Assembly (NCBI GenBank): GCA_033297075.1
Contig: MU858082.1
Coordinates: forward strand, 1-64,000
From: Rhypophila decipiens
Lineage: Eukaryota; Ascomycota; Sordariomycetes; Sordariales; Naviculisporaceae
Direction: 5' to 3'
Length of the DNA: 64,000 nt
How positions within the stretch are numbered: position 1 is the stretch's first letter; each line of letters opens with the position of its first letter. Under the pieces are notes generated by a model. That model made no database searches. It saw only the letters and a program-made list of their open reading frames with translations, and was not told the origin of the DNA. This document shows positions 21,593 through 33,365 of the stretch, in pieces. The position numbers were made by a program, and so were the translations under genes.

Positions 21593-22560
21593 TCATGGCG
21601 CTGCCCAAGGCTCTTCACCGGGATGTGCTTGTTGCGCAGCCAGTGGCTGCATCTGCACTGCGCCAGGTTCAGGGGCTCCAGGTCCATCGTCGCCGACGTT
21701 GCTGGTCTCAATGCCTGGGTTGCTCGTAGCTACAGCTGGGCCCGGTTCTCCAGGGCTCACTGGCCTCCCTGTCGGACTTCGGGGCCGTCGTCCACAGGGA
21801 GTTAGACTTCGAATGAAGTCTTTCACCTTGGTCAGACTCCTGGTTCCGGAGGAGGCTGTTGTCGTTGCCCCCGTAGATATGGCCCCGCTCTCGGGAGTCA
21901 CCGCAGCCGCAGTGGGAGATGCCACTGACAGGTTGGTAGCAGCGGGAGAAGGTGCAGGTGGGATGGCCGGTCCTCCGGGTTGAGGGACGGCAACCGGAGA
22001 AGCTGGGTCTGTTTCGCCGTTGACTTCATCTTCCACGTCTTGATCATAATGACGGTAGGCCACCTCATCAATTCTGTTCCGTTCGGCCTGTACAAGTAAG
22101 AAGGTTAATAAATCTCATGAACTCTACTGTCTACATCAAACTGCGAGATGCTCTAACGAAATGTCGCACTGATGTTGACATGTGTTGGGGAGTTAAGGGG
22201 CCAGAATTCTGTCGCCTCTCTGAGTGGAAACACAGATTTAAGGGCATATATGGATTCCGTACTTACCAAACTAAGGGCACGAGGAGCCCTGAGAATATAT
22301 TTATCCTCAGCCAACTTGCATTGATAATTTAGCAATCATACTTAGGTTAGCTCCACAGCTATGCTTTTTGGATACCAGCAAGATAGTAGGATAAAGTATG
22401 GGTTTTTTGGGAGGAATGGAATATGACTTACACCAAAGAAATAATTATCTCTCCCCTTGTATATATCATCTAACACAGCAAGGAGTTCATGTGTCCGACT
22501 ATAAGAGGTTTCGAGTGAAAACACGCTCTGAAGCGGATATTGCATTCCTGGGACGGACAT
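21593..22560 (-). CDS. Hypothetical protein, helical N-terminus and Pro/Ala/Thr-rich tail
   Basis: Three exons: 22560-22432, 22314-22267 and 22087-21593; introns of 117 and 179 nt, all phase 0, 223 aa. Exons 1 and 2 and the start of exon 3 form one continuous charged helical region (residues about 15-80). It runs from a THELLAVLDDIYKGRDNYFFG segment into ALSLAERNRIDEVAYRHYD, and crosses both splice junctions smoothly, which supports the model. The rest is low complexity, rich in Pro, Ala, Thr and Ser, with one basic patch near SLTKVKDFIRSL. I do not recognise the family. There is no signal peptide or TM segment, so an intracellular adaptor-like protein is possible. Confidence 0.55.
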
Positions 22561-22761
22561 GTCTTTTCAGGCGAGGTCCAGAAAACCCAGGTGTACGAAA
22601 ATGAGAGGACAAAAGAGGAAGATAATTCCTAGTATCTGGTTGAGCTGAATCTCCACGCTCGTGAGAGTGCTGTAATGTCTGGACAAGAAGGTTGGAAAAA
22701 ACAAAAACCACCCCCCCTCTTGAACGGCGAATTTACGCGCTTTGGGTCGCACGTTGGCTTG

Positions 22762-22805
22762 GGGGCTGAAGGAGGTGGCTTCAGCCCCGGACCTTTGAAG
22801 CCACC
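22762..22805. repeat. Two overlapping, mutually exclusive hairpins
   Basis: GGGGCTGAA (22762-22770) pairs perfectly with TTCAGCCCC (22780-22788). GGTGGCTTCA (22774-22783) pairs perfectly with TGAAGCCACC (22796-22805). The arms overlap, so only one stem can form at a time. The site lies 200-245 bp upstream of the minus-strand gene at 22560; the rest of 22561-23078 shows no gene. Confidence 0.5.
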
Positions 22806-23078
22806 GGTCTGCACTGCCAACCTGCTAGTTTTCGCTTGCATCAATATTAGGTATGTATTGCGAATCACTTTTCTTAGCCCAATCAAATTTGAGATGGGGG
22901 TCTTAAGCGCCCGATGAAACTTCCTCGTTGAACCACAATACTAAGATGGATATCGTTCAAGACAGCGTGGCTCGTGATCATGATCAATCACGGAGCCTGA
23001 GTGCTGAAATATATATGTTTGCTCTAATTCTATCTCCTGGGTACCCAAGAGTTCACAGTGGTACCTAGTTTACTGAGG

Positions 23079-24938
23079 ATGGATCTACTCTGGAGAGGAC
23101 CGGGATTCACGAATGCCCAGTACAACAATTTCAAATATGCAGAAGACCTGGATCCAATCCCGACGACCCGGGTGGTCCATTTCTCGCCCGACGCCGCCCG
23201 TCCCATATACGAGGGCCATCACTCAAAGACCTTGAACACGACGCCTGACTGGGATGGTTGGTTAGAAGAGGTGATTTTCCCCCCACGCCCGTCTTCTGTA
23301 CGATTCTGATTATGCTCTGAGCCTACTAGCTCCCTAAAAGTGACGCCGCTGGGCCAGCGTCAGCGTCTATCATGTAAGGACTGCATCTGCATATATCCCA
23401 GCGGGGCTCCATAGGCAGCAACCCCCTTTCGGAGACTAACTGCTGCCTGCGTAATTGCAGATTCTTTCCACGCAAAGAGTTCGATCTTGAAGTCGGGAAC
23501 CTCTCGGAAAGGGAGGTTGCCTCTTTAGTCTATCTGCCTGTTACTCAGCCCGTTTTCATGTCGGTCGTGGATCGCATGTACATTCACCAAGCCTTCCAAC
23601 TCGCTGTTAACAGAGGACAGGCCATGATATGCCGACTAGATGAAAATACAGGCCTCAAACGAAGATGTACGTTCTTCAACAGTTCGTTTCCTATTGATAT
23701 TGCTCCCACAGCTGTTAGCGCGTATATGCTAAACCGGCTCCAACCAACACTGTAGCATACATCCTCCGTAGCAGCAATAGCTTCACTCATGACCTGGCCC
23801 TGTCCCTCACGCACTTCCCGGAGAAAAAGAGGCTCTACGCAACCTTTCTCGGATGCATGCCCGACGACATTAAATGGATCCAATCCCGGCTCAAATTCGG
23901 CACTGGAAAGACAGCCCTTGCCCCTTTGACTCTGATCAGCGCCTTTCTCGAGCTCGAGAAGAGGAATCGGTTCGACGACGTCAATTCATATGACCGGCGC
24001 ATGTTTGAGCTGGTGGAGAACTTCTCGGACGAGACTTCGCGTAGCCAGGCTTACGCGTGGCCAAGCGAGGACGATCCAAAGGACTTGGTGCGCACCAGCC
24101 GTGCAGTGACCTTTATGAAAGGACACCTGGAGAAATGGAAGAACGAGGTTGCGGGTCTTCAGTCGGTCAATTGTGCAGATCAGCCGGAAAAGGAAAGGGA
24201 CTTTCAGAAGCTCATGGACGATCCAGTAGAAGCTGCTAACAAGATCCCCCTTATTGATCCCGATCCCTACCTCAGCCGCCTAGCGGCCGAGTATGAGGAC
24301 AAGATTCGAAAGTGCGATGCTATTCTTGGGACAGCTTCGTTGGCCTTCCAGATGGTAAGTTCAGTCACCCTACCCCGTTGGTTATACTTGGCGAATACTA
24401 TCAAACGGTCGAGGGTAAGAAAGAGAAGATAACAGCCTGAATGCTGACCGAGGAACTACAACCGACATAGGAAACTTCCGGAAACGCCAGAAAAGAAGCA
24501 GACAAGGTTAAGATTATTGCTGTGCTGACCATGGTTTTCCTCCCCGCAACCTTCCTCTCGGTAAGTCGCACGCCTTTCTCACGCCGCTACAAACCCATAT
24601 CCGCACTAGTTGTCAAAGTCTGTGAGAATGTGGAAACTTAAAGTTGAGTGACTAACTAACCCACGCGTCCATCATAGACGCTATTCGCCATTCCGATGTT
24701 TGAGTGGCGGCCTGAGAAGCCTGCAGAAGATGACTCTAAACCTCCGGGCCAGGGTGGGCAAGACGGAAAGGGGGACGGAGACGATGGCGTCGTGTCACTT
24801 TGGTTCTGGAAACTCTATATCCCGCTCTCGGTTGGACTTACTCTCTTTGTCCTTGTCATTTATTGGTGCTGGAAGCCAGCAATGAGGGCGTTACGCAGGC
24901 GCAAACAAGCGAGAAAAGCTGCTACGTCCACCGTATGA
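23079..24938 (+). CDS. CorA-like Mg2+ transporter family membrane protein
   Basis: Six exons: 23079-23270, 23330-23373, 23461-23666, 23756-24354, 24471-24560 and 24678-24938; 463 aa, phases all fit. The long cytosolic N-terminal half has FFPRKEFDL, LSEREVASLV and ALSLTHFP, segments seen in fungal CorA-like proteins. Helices lead into TM1 (VKIIAVLTMVFLPATFLSTL), then an acidic and glycine-rich loop, then TM2 (LYIPLSVGLTLFVLVIYWCW) and a basic tail. This two-TM C-terminal layout matches CorA. The GMN signature that normally follows TM1 is not seen; the sequence there is FAIPMFEW. Magnesium transport is therefore uncertain, as in many fungal CorA-like relatives. It is probably in the plasma membrane or an organelle membrane. 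Confidence 0.75.
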
Positions 24939-25508
24939 AAGGCCATGATGTACATTATATGATTTCTAGCCAAGCCATTAGAATGAAGGACTACCCCAAC
25001 CCGGATGTTGGCTCAAACCGCTAGGCCACACTAGGGCCTAGGGATCGGCGAGGTATGAGGAAGGAAGCAACAAGGGAAGAGAAGAGGTTGGGCCTTCTGT
25101 GATTTAGGAGGTCAAACTGCACTGCCATGTTTGTCACTTTCAACCATAAGCCAAAATGCGCCATATGCCTAGAGTATGGGGGCTAGGGTTGTGTATAGAG
25201 GTTACAGTTATAAGTGACGTTCATAACTGTTCGGTTTGACTTCTTGCTGTGATTTATGATGCCAGCTCCATTCCGCTGATCCCCGCGAGAGCAATGCAGC
25301 CAAAACATTGTAAGGGGCCACAAAGCAACTGAACTGGCCGGAAAAGATAATTTGTGAGAGATCTGCTGTTTGAGCCGACATCTCTTTGATCTCCTATACA
25401 TTGGGCCATCACATTGTTGCAGGATTCTCCAGTCACTGGGCGTCGCCAGATACAAATCGCTTGACTGTTGATAAGTGCCGTCATATTTATCCTTCATATA
25501 ACGTTACA
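24939..25508. other. Convergent 3' flanks, no gene seen
   Basis: This stretch lies between the stop codons of two converging genes. Only short ORFs are present, and I see no repeats. Confidence 0.5.
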
Positions 25509-28500
25509 TCATATCTCAAATCCCAGTTCCTCCCGCTGGTCATCTATAAGCCGAGCCCACTCCAGCAGAAGCCGGAAGAAATACACCTGCATATCATCTT
25601 TCCGCAGCGCCTGACGCGCCCAATCCCGTCCACTGAGCGCTATCTTCTCGCCCGCCGATGAGAGCTTGTAAGAGCCATCACCATCATCATACTCCCTGCG
25701 CCGGGTCCTGCCAGCAGTGTCACTCGTAGCAGCCTCCGTCCCCGTCCCAGCCCCAACCAGAAGCTTGACAAGACCCCATAGGTCCGCCGCCAAGCTCACA
25801 TCAAGCGGAATGTAATGCTGCCACGCATGAACCCGCTCGTCGTACCACGTCCGGAAGAGCGACGCGCGGTACACGAGACTCTGGCTCTTCAAGAAAGGAA
25901 TGAAGCGTCCGCTGAAACCGGCTCCGTCTAGGTCAACCAGGTGCCGATGCACCCAGTGCTCCTGGAAGTCTATTCCCTTGGGTGGGTTCTCCACTTTGGG
26001 GCTGCCGTAGAAGGCCACCGTTTGTGCGAGGCAGTACGGCCGGTCACACTTCTTGAAGTTACCAACGAATGAGACGTTGATGGCGGGATTGGCCCGCACG
26101 TTGTCGGTGGCGCGGCGAGAGGCGAGCCCAGCGAGCCAAACAAACCGCGTGCGTAGAAAGCCTGGCCAGTCGGCATGCCTATTGACCCCATCGGTCGCGC
26201 CGCCGCGCCAGAAGACGCTGTTCGTCTTGGCGGCCCAGGGGCGGTCTGCGCCGTCGTCGATGTCGACCTTGGCCATGAAATTCCAGGGCGACGGGACAAG
26301 GATATCGACGAAGCCAGGTACGCGGCCCTGGCTGAAAATGGGTTGGAGCGTGCGCGCAACGCCGAAAGCACCCGGGTCGAGGAGAAAGCCGTGCATACGT
26401 GCGATGTCGGGTCGTTGGCAGAGATCGACCACAGCGTCAGGGTCAGTGACTATGCCCCGCCCTGAAGGGAGGCCTTCTTTGCCGGACCACCAGCGACTTG
26501 TGCGGGCTGGGGATGATGGTGGACATGTGGGGGCAATGAACAGGTCGAATATGGAGTGGTGGGGGGAGCGGGTTAAGAAGGCCGGAGAGATTTCATCTTT
26601 GGCATGTGCATTCTTGTAGCCGTCCGCCAGGTAGCTGTCGCCCCAAGGCGGGTTGAGAGCTGCGCTAAAGGAGCTGGAGTTGTTGGCACCCTGGCCGTGG
26701 AGCGAGACGCGCTTCCGCGCTTCCAGGGCTAAATCGGTCAGCCGCTGCATCTCGCCGAAAGGTACAACAACGCGGCATTCGTCGTCGATGTTAAAGGCAA
26801 GGTCCATGTCGGGTAACCATGCCAGGAATGGCTCAACCATGGCCCGGAAGCCCTCCATCATCCAGAAGTGCGTGCCGGGCGTGATGTGACTCAATGTCAC
26901 GGCATGGTCCTTGATGCGGAAGCCACCAATGCCGAGGCGCGTCTGCTCGAGCAGATGGGTCGTCTGTTGGCGGAGCAGAGCAGGCGGGATGCCCCAGAAT
27001 GGCAGCAGATCGTTGTGGATTTGGTCAAATGAATCAATAACCGGTGATTCACGTTGAACGGCGAAACCGTACCACTTGTCGAAGTGCGGAGGGGGCGGAA
27101 TGCCGTAACGTTGTTTATATTCGTCAACAGCCTCTTGCAGCGAACGGCTCCGGGCAGCGTTCTGCATCCACAGTTTTGAAGCCTTCTGCGCATGGTGAAC
27201 GACACTGGACACCACTGCTACCGTGTTGCCGGAACTGTTTGCTGGCTGACAGGCAAGCCAGACGAGAAGGAACCCAACGTAGCAGAGCGTCAGCCAGCGT
27301 TTCCTTGCCCAGGCCGAAGCCGGGTTTCGATGGTGAGGTGGGGTGGGGAGCCCGTTTTCCGACCGGACCAGGAAAAAAGACAAAGAAATGGCAAGGACGC
27401 TGATATATCTGGCCTGCCACCAGCCTGTAGGGGTAGTAGTGAATATGACGCCTCTTTCATCCTTCACTTGCTTAACATAATGAGAGACTATGCCTACGGC
27501 GCCCGTGATGGAGGCAATAGTCGCGGGATGAGTCGAACTCAGAAGCGAAATGGCTGCGATGAGAACTGCAGCAGCTACTGCGCTCTCACAAACCAGGTCC
27601 CGGAGTATCAGCTTCTCGACACCCGGGGGCCAGTTAAACAATCGGTGGGCGGGATAGAGGCCAATGGAAACTGCCGTGAGTACAATCGCCGAGGAGAGGG
27701 ACATAATACCCAGCGAGACCCACGCCGTGCTGGTGCTGGTGCTGGCGCTGGTGCTGGTGCTGGCGCTGCCGGCTCTCGACTCGCTGCTGGCGAATCTTTG
27801 CATCCTGACGACTTGCGCAATCACCAGAGTGTCCAAAACCAGCATCAACATCTGACCCGCGGGTATCAGCTTATCCAATCCATGGTAAGAAGGGCAGATG
27901 GTGCCAACGGGCCGGGTCATGAGGACTAGTGTCTGGCGAGCAAAAAACCCCCAGGCCAGCGCAAGGATGACATATCGCGCCACCGAGCCGCGACTCGCTG
28001 GCCCGCCGTTCTGGATGCTGGCGGCTCTTATCTTGGGGTATTCATCGTTACTCGGCGTGTGGGGCGGCGCTTCGGATGATTCTTTGTAATAAGACAGGGT
28101 CTCGGACTCGGATATCGGGGCAGGGGAGCCAGCTTCGAGGAGGGCAAGCGAAGCGGGAAGGAAAGCCTGACGGTATCACTACGTCAGCAGGCGTTGCTTT
28201 GTGCAATTGTAACTTCTGTCGCATGGTTGCAAACTCACATATACGCCATCAATTGAACATTGGACGTTACCCAGCATGCTGCCGAGGAGCAGCGTTCGGC
28301 CCACCACAAACGCAACCAAGCTTGGCCACCACAGCAGCGGCCGTGGCGCATCCCGTACGACAGCGACCACAGTTCGCAATTGGATTCGACGTCGTGTGTT
28401 CCATGTTGCAAAGAGGAATGATGCGACGGCGCATCCTATCAGGGTGAAGAGGGAAAAGACCACAGGATACTCTGGAATGCCGCTCCTCAGTCAATACAAT

Positions 28501-28762
28501 TTGGACCACCGGCGAGTGGGGGTCAAGAGGGGTTCGAAGCTCACCAAAAGCCGCGCTGGTGTGGTATTTCCATGATAGATGCGCAGTTCCAGAAAGCAAC
28601 ACACTGCAGAAACCAAGGTCAGCGGTTACGCACCAAGTCGAAGCGTGATTAGGTGTTGAGCTGGATGCTGAATCTTCGGGCAAGAGGGGAGTCGTGGGAG
28701 GGTCCTTACGCCAAGGCTGTGGCACCGTTAAACCGCGGCAAGTATCGCGAAAGTGTGATCAT
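25509..28762 (-). CDS. GT90 (CAP10-domain) glycosyltransferase, membrane-anchored
   Basis: Four exons: 28762-28710, 28603-28545, 28471-28239 and 28166-25509; 1000 aa, phases consistent. The first three short exons encode a hydrophobic N-terminus with TM segments, and further TM segments lie at about residues 175-350. The C-terminal half carries the GT90/CAP10 domain: the LPDMDLAFNIDDECRVVVPF segment, FWRGGATDGVNRHADWPGF, and a run ending RDDMQ-type/LLEWARLIDDQREE. The family transfers xylose or related sugars in the secretory pathway; Cryptococcus CAP10-type proteins act in capsule synthesis. The Golgi is the likely site, and the acceptor is unknown. A GCTGGT-type microsatellite (about 27727-27775) encodes a Ser/Thr/Ala repeat in a loop. 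Exon 1 is inferred from the ATG and phase. Confidence 0.8.
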
Positions 28763-29665
28763 CGGGCGCGTTTTTTCCGGTTGGTGAAAAGTTACTGGAG
28801 TTCATCGTTGATCAACAAAGTCAATCGAACTGATCCTCAACTCAATCTGGCCGGAAAATACTTCAGGTTCATTCAAAAGGAGGCGGCGCAATGCAACTTG
28901 GATTGAGGCGCATGCTTTACTGGGTGACGTCCCACGAAACGTCGACCACGACAGGAAGGGTTCAAAACATCTGATCCTTGATCCCTCCCCTTTCCCAGGA
29001 AAATTAGCTGCCTGCCATCTAACCGCTTTTCGGACTAGCGGGGGATCAAGCAAGGCGGGAGGGACGTGCACGAACCGTCTTGCTGGGCCAATCACAACCC
29101 GGCGGCCGCATAACTCCGCGTAGCCCCCATAACGCCGACACGGGCCCCATTTACACTAATACCTGCCCAGTGCCGCTTCACTCCGCTATAACCTTTCACT
29201 ACATCCGCAATCCCTATCCGTTTTCTGACTGCTGGTGAAATGATTCCAAAGAATGTCGCCATTTGCTGCAATTCCGTCAGTTTTTGTTTCATTATTGTCT
29301 GCCAGCTTGAACCTAGGCTATCGAAAAACTAATTATATCCCCAATCTCCTTTATGTCCGTCCCCCGATAAGTACTCCGAACGGCTGGTGCGGCCGCATGT
29401 AAGTCCTTTGATTGCTGATTAAGCGCCCGCATGCGGGCATATAAGTGAGGCTAAGTCCGTAGATGAAATTTCGGGAGCACCATGTTCTCTATAAGAGGCG
29501 AGCCCTTGGCGCTCATGAGATTCTGGAGCTCCTCACTAGATTCTGAATACTCCACATCACAACAACACCTTCCATACAAGCCTCTTGACTATTTCTACTT
29601 CACATCACGACAACACCTTGCTTACTCCTTCCATACAAACCTCTTGACTATCTCAACTTCCCGAA
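28763..29665. promoter_or_regulatory. Divergent intergenic region with SDR 5' leader
   Basis: There is no convincing gene. It holds a perfect 12-bp palindrome CCCGCATGCGGG with CATATAAG just after it (about 29427-29447), a plausible SDR promoter. Just upstream of the SDR ATG is a two-copy tandem repeat, listed separately. Confidence 0.45.
29553..29659 (+). repeat. Two-copy tandem repeat in the SDR 5' leader
   Basis: Units starting CACATCAC at 29553 and 29601 share CAACACCTT, TCCATACAA and CCTCTTGACTAT blocks. The second copy carries a short insertion. The repeat ends about 6 bp before the start codon at 29666. Confidence 0.65.
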
Positions 29666-30782
29666 ATGGCATCGCAAAGCTCTGAGGCATTCAACCCCTA
29701 TCGGGCCCTCTACGAGGCTCCTCAGGGTCCTGGGGATGAACGTCCGACTGGCCTCCGTGTTGTTCAAGACAACAACGTCATTGGGCAGTGGGGAGGTCAT
29801 GTTGTCCTGGTGACCGGTGCCACCAGCGGCATCGGCATCGAAACAGTTCGGGCTCTTCATGCCACTGGTGCTGACGTCTACTTCACGGCCCGCAACCTCG
29901 AAAAGGCCGAAAAGGTCTTGGAAGATATCAAAAAGACGTCCCAGGGCAGTGGCAAGCTCGAGGTAATTGTCATGGACATGGATTCGCTCAGCTCCGTCAA
30001 GGAGGCTGCACGCCAGTTTCTGGCAAAGAGTGACAAGTTGAATGTGTTGATCAACAATGCTGGTAAGTATCTCTTGCTTTTTCCGCTTTGACAATGAATG
30101 AATGACTCGAATCATTGCTAACGCGTGTCTTGTTTCATCAGGCATCATGGGCACGCCCAAGTCCACCACCGTGGATGGCTTCGAGCGCCAACTGGCTGTG
30201 AACCACCTGGCTCACTTCACCTTGACCGCCCTCCTCCTTCCGACCCTTATCAAATCCAGCTCCTCAACTTTCAACTCTCGCGTGGTGAATCTCAGCTCGT
30301 CCGCACACCGCTACTCGTCTATCGTCTTCGACGATATCAATCTCTCCGAACCAGGCGCCTACGAGCCGTACCGCGCCTACGGTCAGTCCAAGACAGCCAA
30401 CATCTGGACAGCCAACTACATCGATCGAGTCTATGGCCCGAAGGGTGTCCACGCCTACAGCGTCCACCCAGGCGGCATCTGGTCTGGCCTCTATCAGCAT
30501 GCGGACTCGGCCATCCTCGAGCAGTGGGCCGATGACAAGTCGATCATGCAGCAGATGCAATCGCCGGAGCAAGGTTGCGCGACCTCGGTGTGGGCGGCGG
30601 TGGGCAAGGCTTGGGAGGGCACCGGGGGAAAATACTTGGCGAATTGTACGATCGCGCCGCCCACTGAGGACTATACGAGCGTTATTAGTGATGCGTATGT
30701 GACTCATGCTTATGACGAGGAGGGAGAGAACAAGCTGTGGGATTTGAGCTGCAAGTTGGTCGGCGTTTCTGTTGATGTTTGA
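29666..30782 (+). CDS. Short-chain dehydrogenase/reductase (retinol dehydrogenase-like)
   Basis: Two exons, 29666-30062 and 30142-30782, with a 79-nt phase-1 intron that splits the NNAG motif codon; 345 aa. The Rossmann nucleotide-binding motif TGATSGIG is at residues 50-57, NNAG at 130-133, the catalytic Ser in the NLSSS run (about 184-186) and YGQSK (Tyr212, Lys216) as the active-site YxxxK. The Arg in FTARNLEK after beta-2 suggests NADP(H) preference. It resembles the fungal retinol dehydrogenase/WW-oxidoreductase-like group; the substrate is unknown. There is no signal peptide. Confidence 0.88.
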
Positions 30783-31220
30783 TGTACGGAGGTTCATGGA
30801 TTATGTTTTCCGGGTTCCTTTCTGTTTGCTCGTCTCTACTCCTGTTTCTGTTTCCTTTAGATAACCAATACACTGTTGCGGGATTAGGGTCAACACTTGC
30901 CCTCTGTTCTACTGTTCGGTAACGTGTTCCTTCTCGGTCTGATTTGAATCCCTCTGTCGATTAAGGTTCGACTCTTAAATCTTTGCGGCATGGAAGGTAC
31001 GCGACTCATCGGTTTTAGACTTTGACTCTGGCCAGTGACATACTGGTGTTTTTCCCAAACCTTGTCCTGGCATCAAAAAAGATGTAACTTTATATGATAT
31101 TCTTTTCAAGTATAAAATGCCTTCTAGCCCCTAACTAAATTCTCGGATTTCTTTCCCTTTCACCCACAAGATACAATCAACCTCTAACACAAGCCTACCG
31201 GCTCGTTGTTTCCAAAAGAA
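30783..31220. other. Intergenic, no gene seen
   Basis: The SDR 3' flank is followed by a pyrimidine/A-rich stretch typical of a fungal 5' leader just before an ATG at 31221. Confidence 0.45.
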
Positions 31221-31379
31221 ATGTCTGCAATGGACGTCCCATTCTCAACCCCAAACCCATCCAACTTCTCGGACGTCAACACAAGAGCAGTCTTCCGCAT
31301 AAACAGCCAGACCAATGATCAGTGGGATCACTTGATCACCGAGGGCACACGAGGTGTTGTCACAAATACCGCTGCGTAA
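31221..31379 (+). CDS. Short ORF, possible first exon of the 2EXR gene
   Basis: A 52-codon ORF starts in a good context (AAAGAAATG) after a fungal-type leader. It could be an independent small protein. It could also be exon 1 of the following gene: a GTGTTG donor at 31354 and the CAG acceptor at 31461-31463 would join in phase 1, but that donor is weak. No motif is recognised. Confidence 0.25.
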   Translation: MSAMDVPFSTPNPSNFSDVNTRAVFRINSQTNDQWDHLITEGTRGVVTNTAA

Positions 31380-31463
31380 AAAGACGAATTGCAACGCGCT
31401 GTAACGAGGAGCCTCCGTCCCAACCCCGTGAATTCTGGAATACGGCTTCTCGATGTCTTACAG

Positions 31464-32847
31464 GCGATGCTGAAGACAGCAGTGGCCATCAGATCAAAGA
31501 TAGGCCATCATTTATCACATACGAGCAAAGAAGGCTGGAAGAAATCACACCACAAAGTTCCCACTCACCAAGAATCCCCGAGAGCCTTGCGGGCTTCAAG
31601 AAGCTCCCGGCTCATCTGAGGGAGAAAATATGGCTTGAAACAGTGGATTCGTGGACCTTGAGGGTGGGGCCAGTCAAGATGTCCGGTATGCCGGGCATGC
31701 AAACTGCTATCGTGTGGACAGACTATCATGTTCGGGTTGGCAGCGACGGTTTTGTGTCGGAGAGACGATTGGGCGTGGATTTCTGTGACGAAATGCGTTA
31801 CGAGTTTCGCTGGTGCGGTGACCTGAAACTGTACCAGGTCTGCCGCGAGTCTCGTCAAATTGCCAGTCATTGGTATGGTCCGCCGTCCCGACGCTCGATA
31901 CCCTTCAGCCCCATCAGGGATGTAGTTCACGTCAACGCTGGATCGATAATTGGGGGAGAAAAAAAAATTATGGCTATGATCCCCGTCTCGAACGACTCCC
32001 ATATATATGGGCCGACCGCAACCACAGTTGTCCTCGATCATCGACAGATCTGATCCCCAGAAGCCTTCTCAGCCGATCTCACCGGGTGGTTCTGGACATG
32101 ACACCGGTTGCGGAATGGCAAGCCTTTTGTTTCTGCGCCACTCATCACAGAGAAAATGTTCTCGATTTCGCCAAATATGTCAGAGACACTTTCTATAGCG
32201 GTCGACACCTCACCTTTTCCTTCCTGCCGCTGGACGATTGCGTACGAAGGCCACGTCTCACTGAGAAGGGTACGACCCATCACCTGGACGGAAACTGGGG
32301 AGGATACAATCCGCTTCAGCACCACCTCTACTTCGCCGTCCAGGTCGGTCTCCTCGAAGCGTTTTCTGGACTCTCCAGAAAGCCCACTCTGAACAACAAA
32401 CTATCACGTCCCGACAAACCCAACCGCCTGGTCCCCTTTCCCAAGCTTCGGACGCTAGAGCTAGAGTGGGACCCGCTGCCATGCATAGTATCCACGTGCA
32501 CGCAACGTCTGATGCTTAGAGAGGAGCAGGTGGAAGAGGTCCAGACCTACTCGACGTCTCGCTGGCCCTTCTGGATCCGTGTCGACAACGATTATGTCCC
32601 GAAAGTGAGGGACATAGTGCCAGTTTTGAAGAGCCTCCACGAAATGATAAACCGAAGACCCCTGATTCCATTAGAAGAAGCATATATCACGACAAACCCG
32701 GACAAGGACGGTATGAGCGAGGCTGAGGATTGTGCCTCGGAAGCTTTGGAAGGTTTCCACGGCCGGGGTGCGCTTGATGATCCCCTTGATGATCCGGTCA
32801 TGTGGCAAACGTCGAGCTCTCATTTGCCTTATTTCTTCATTTCTTGA
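31464..32847 (+). pseudogene. 2EXR-domain protein, apparent single-base frameshift
   Basis: The first frame carries the 2EXR features: FKKLPAHLREKIWLE, then a variable beta region, then LYQVCRESRQIASHWY. Coding continues in another frame after an A9 run (31959-31967) and ends at 32847, with FPKLRTLELEWD and an acidic C-terminus. No donor/acceptor pair with the right phase bridges the frames, so one base has been gained or lost in the A run. The start is uncertain, either an acceptor at 31461-31463 or farther upstream. 2EXR proteins are very numerous in Pezizomycotina and of unknown role. This may be an intact gene with a sequencing error. Confidence 0.55.
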
Positions 32848-33365
32848 AAGAGATCAGCTCTAGGACTCTCATAAAGCACTGAACTACACGGCCAAAAGAT
32901 GACACGCATGACTGAATAGCGTGTTTGGTTTGGGGGTATACAGATGGGCTAGATCTTTCTTTTCTCGCCTTTTTCTCCCCGTAGCTTAGAATTACGAGAC
33001 AATCTAATCTGATGCCAGACCGAATGGGTATAAGAAACGGCCCAATTTTACCAGCCAAGTTCTCTCTTCATTCTCTTTTGTTCTTGCTCTTCGGTACTCA
33101 ATGCATTCATTCATTTATCTCTTTTGTAGCTCTACTCGCGTGAGAAGAGGCCTTGGCTATCTGGAATATATACCGTGAGCGGGCTGGAAAAGACGATGAT
33201 CGGGCTGGAAAACTAAATTGACTAGTAGTACTTATATACAATATTGATAGTGCCTCTCTGTTTATTAAGCCCCTAGAGATACAAGGCTTGCTAACAACAC
33301 ATCGATGTATTCTAGTAACTAACACCAGACATGACATGCCATGCATACATATATACCTATATATC
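32848..33365. other. Convergent 3' flanks, no gene seen
   Basis: A short AT-rich stretch between converging genes. I see no motif or repeat of note. Confidence 0.5.

Noticed and set aside
29092..29292. 66-codon minus-strand ORF
   Set aside because: No motif or splice signals; likely chance in the SDR upstream region.
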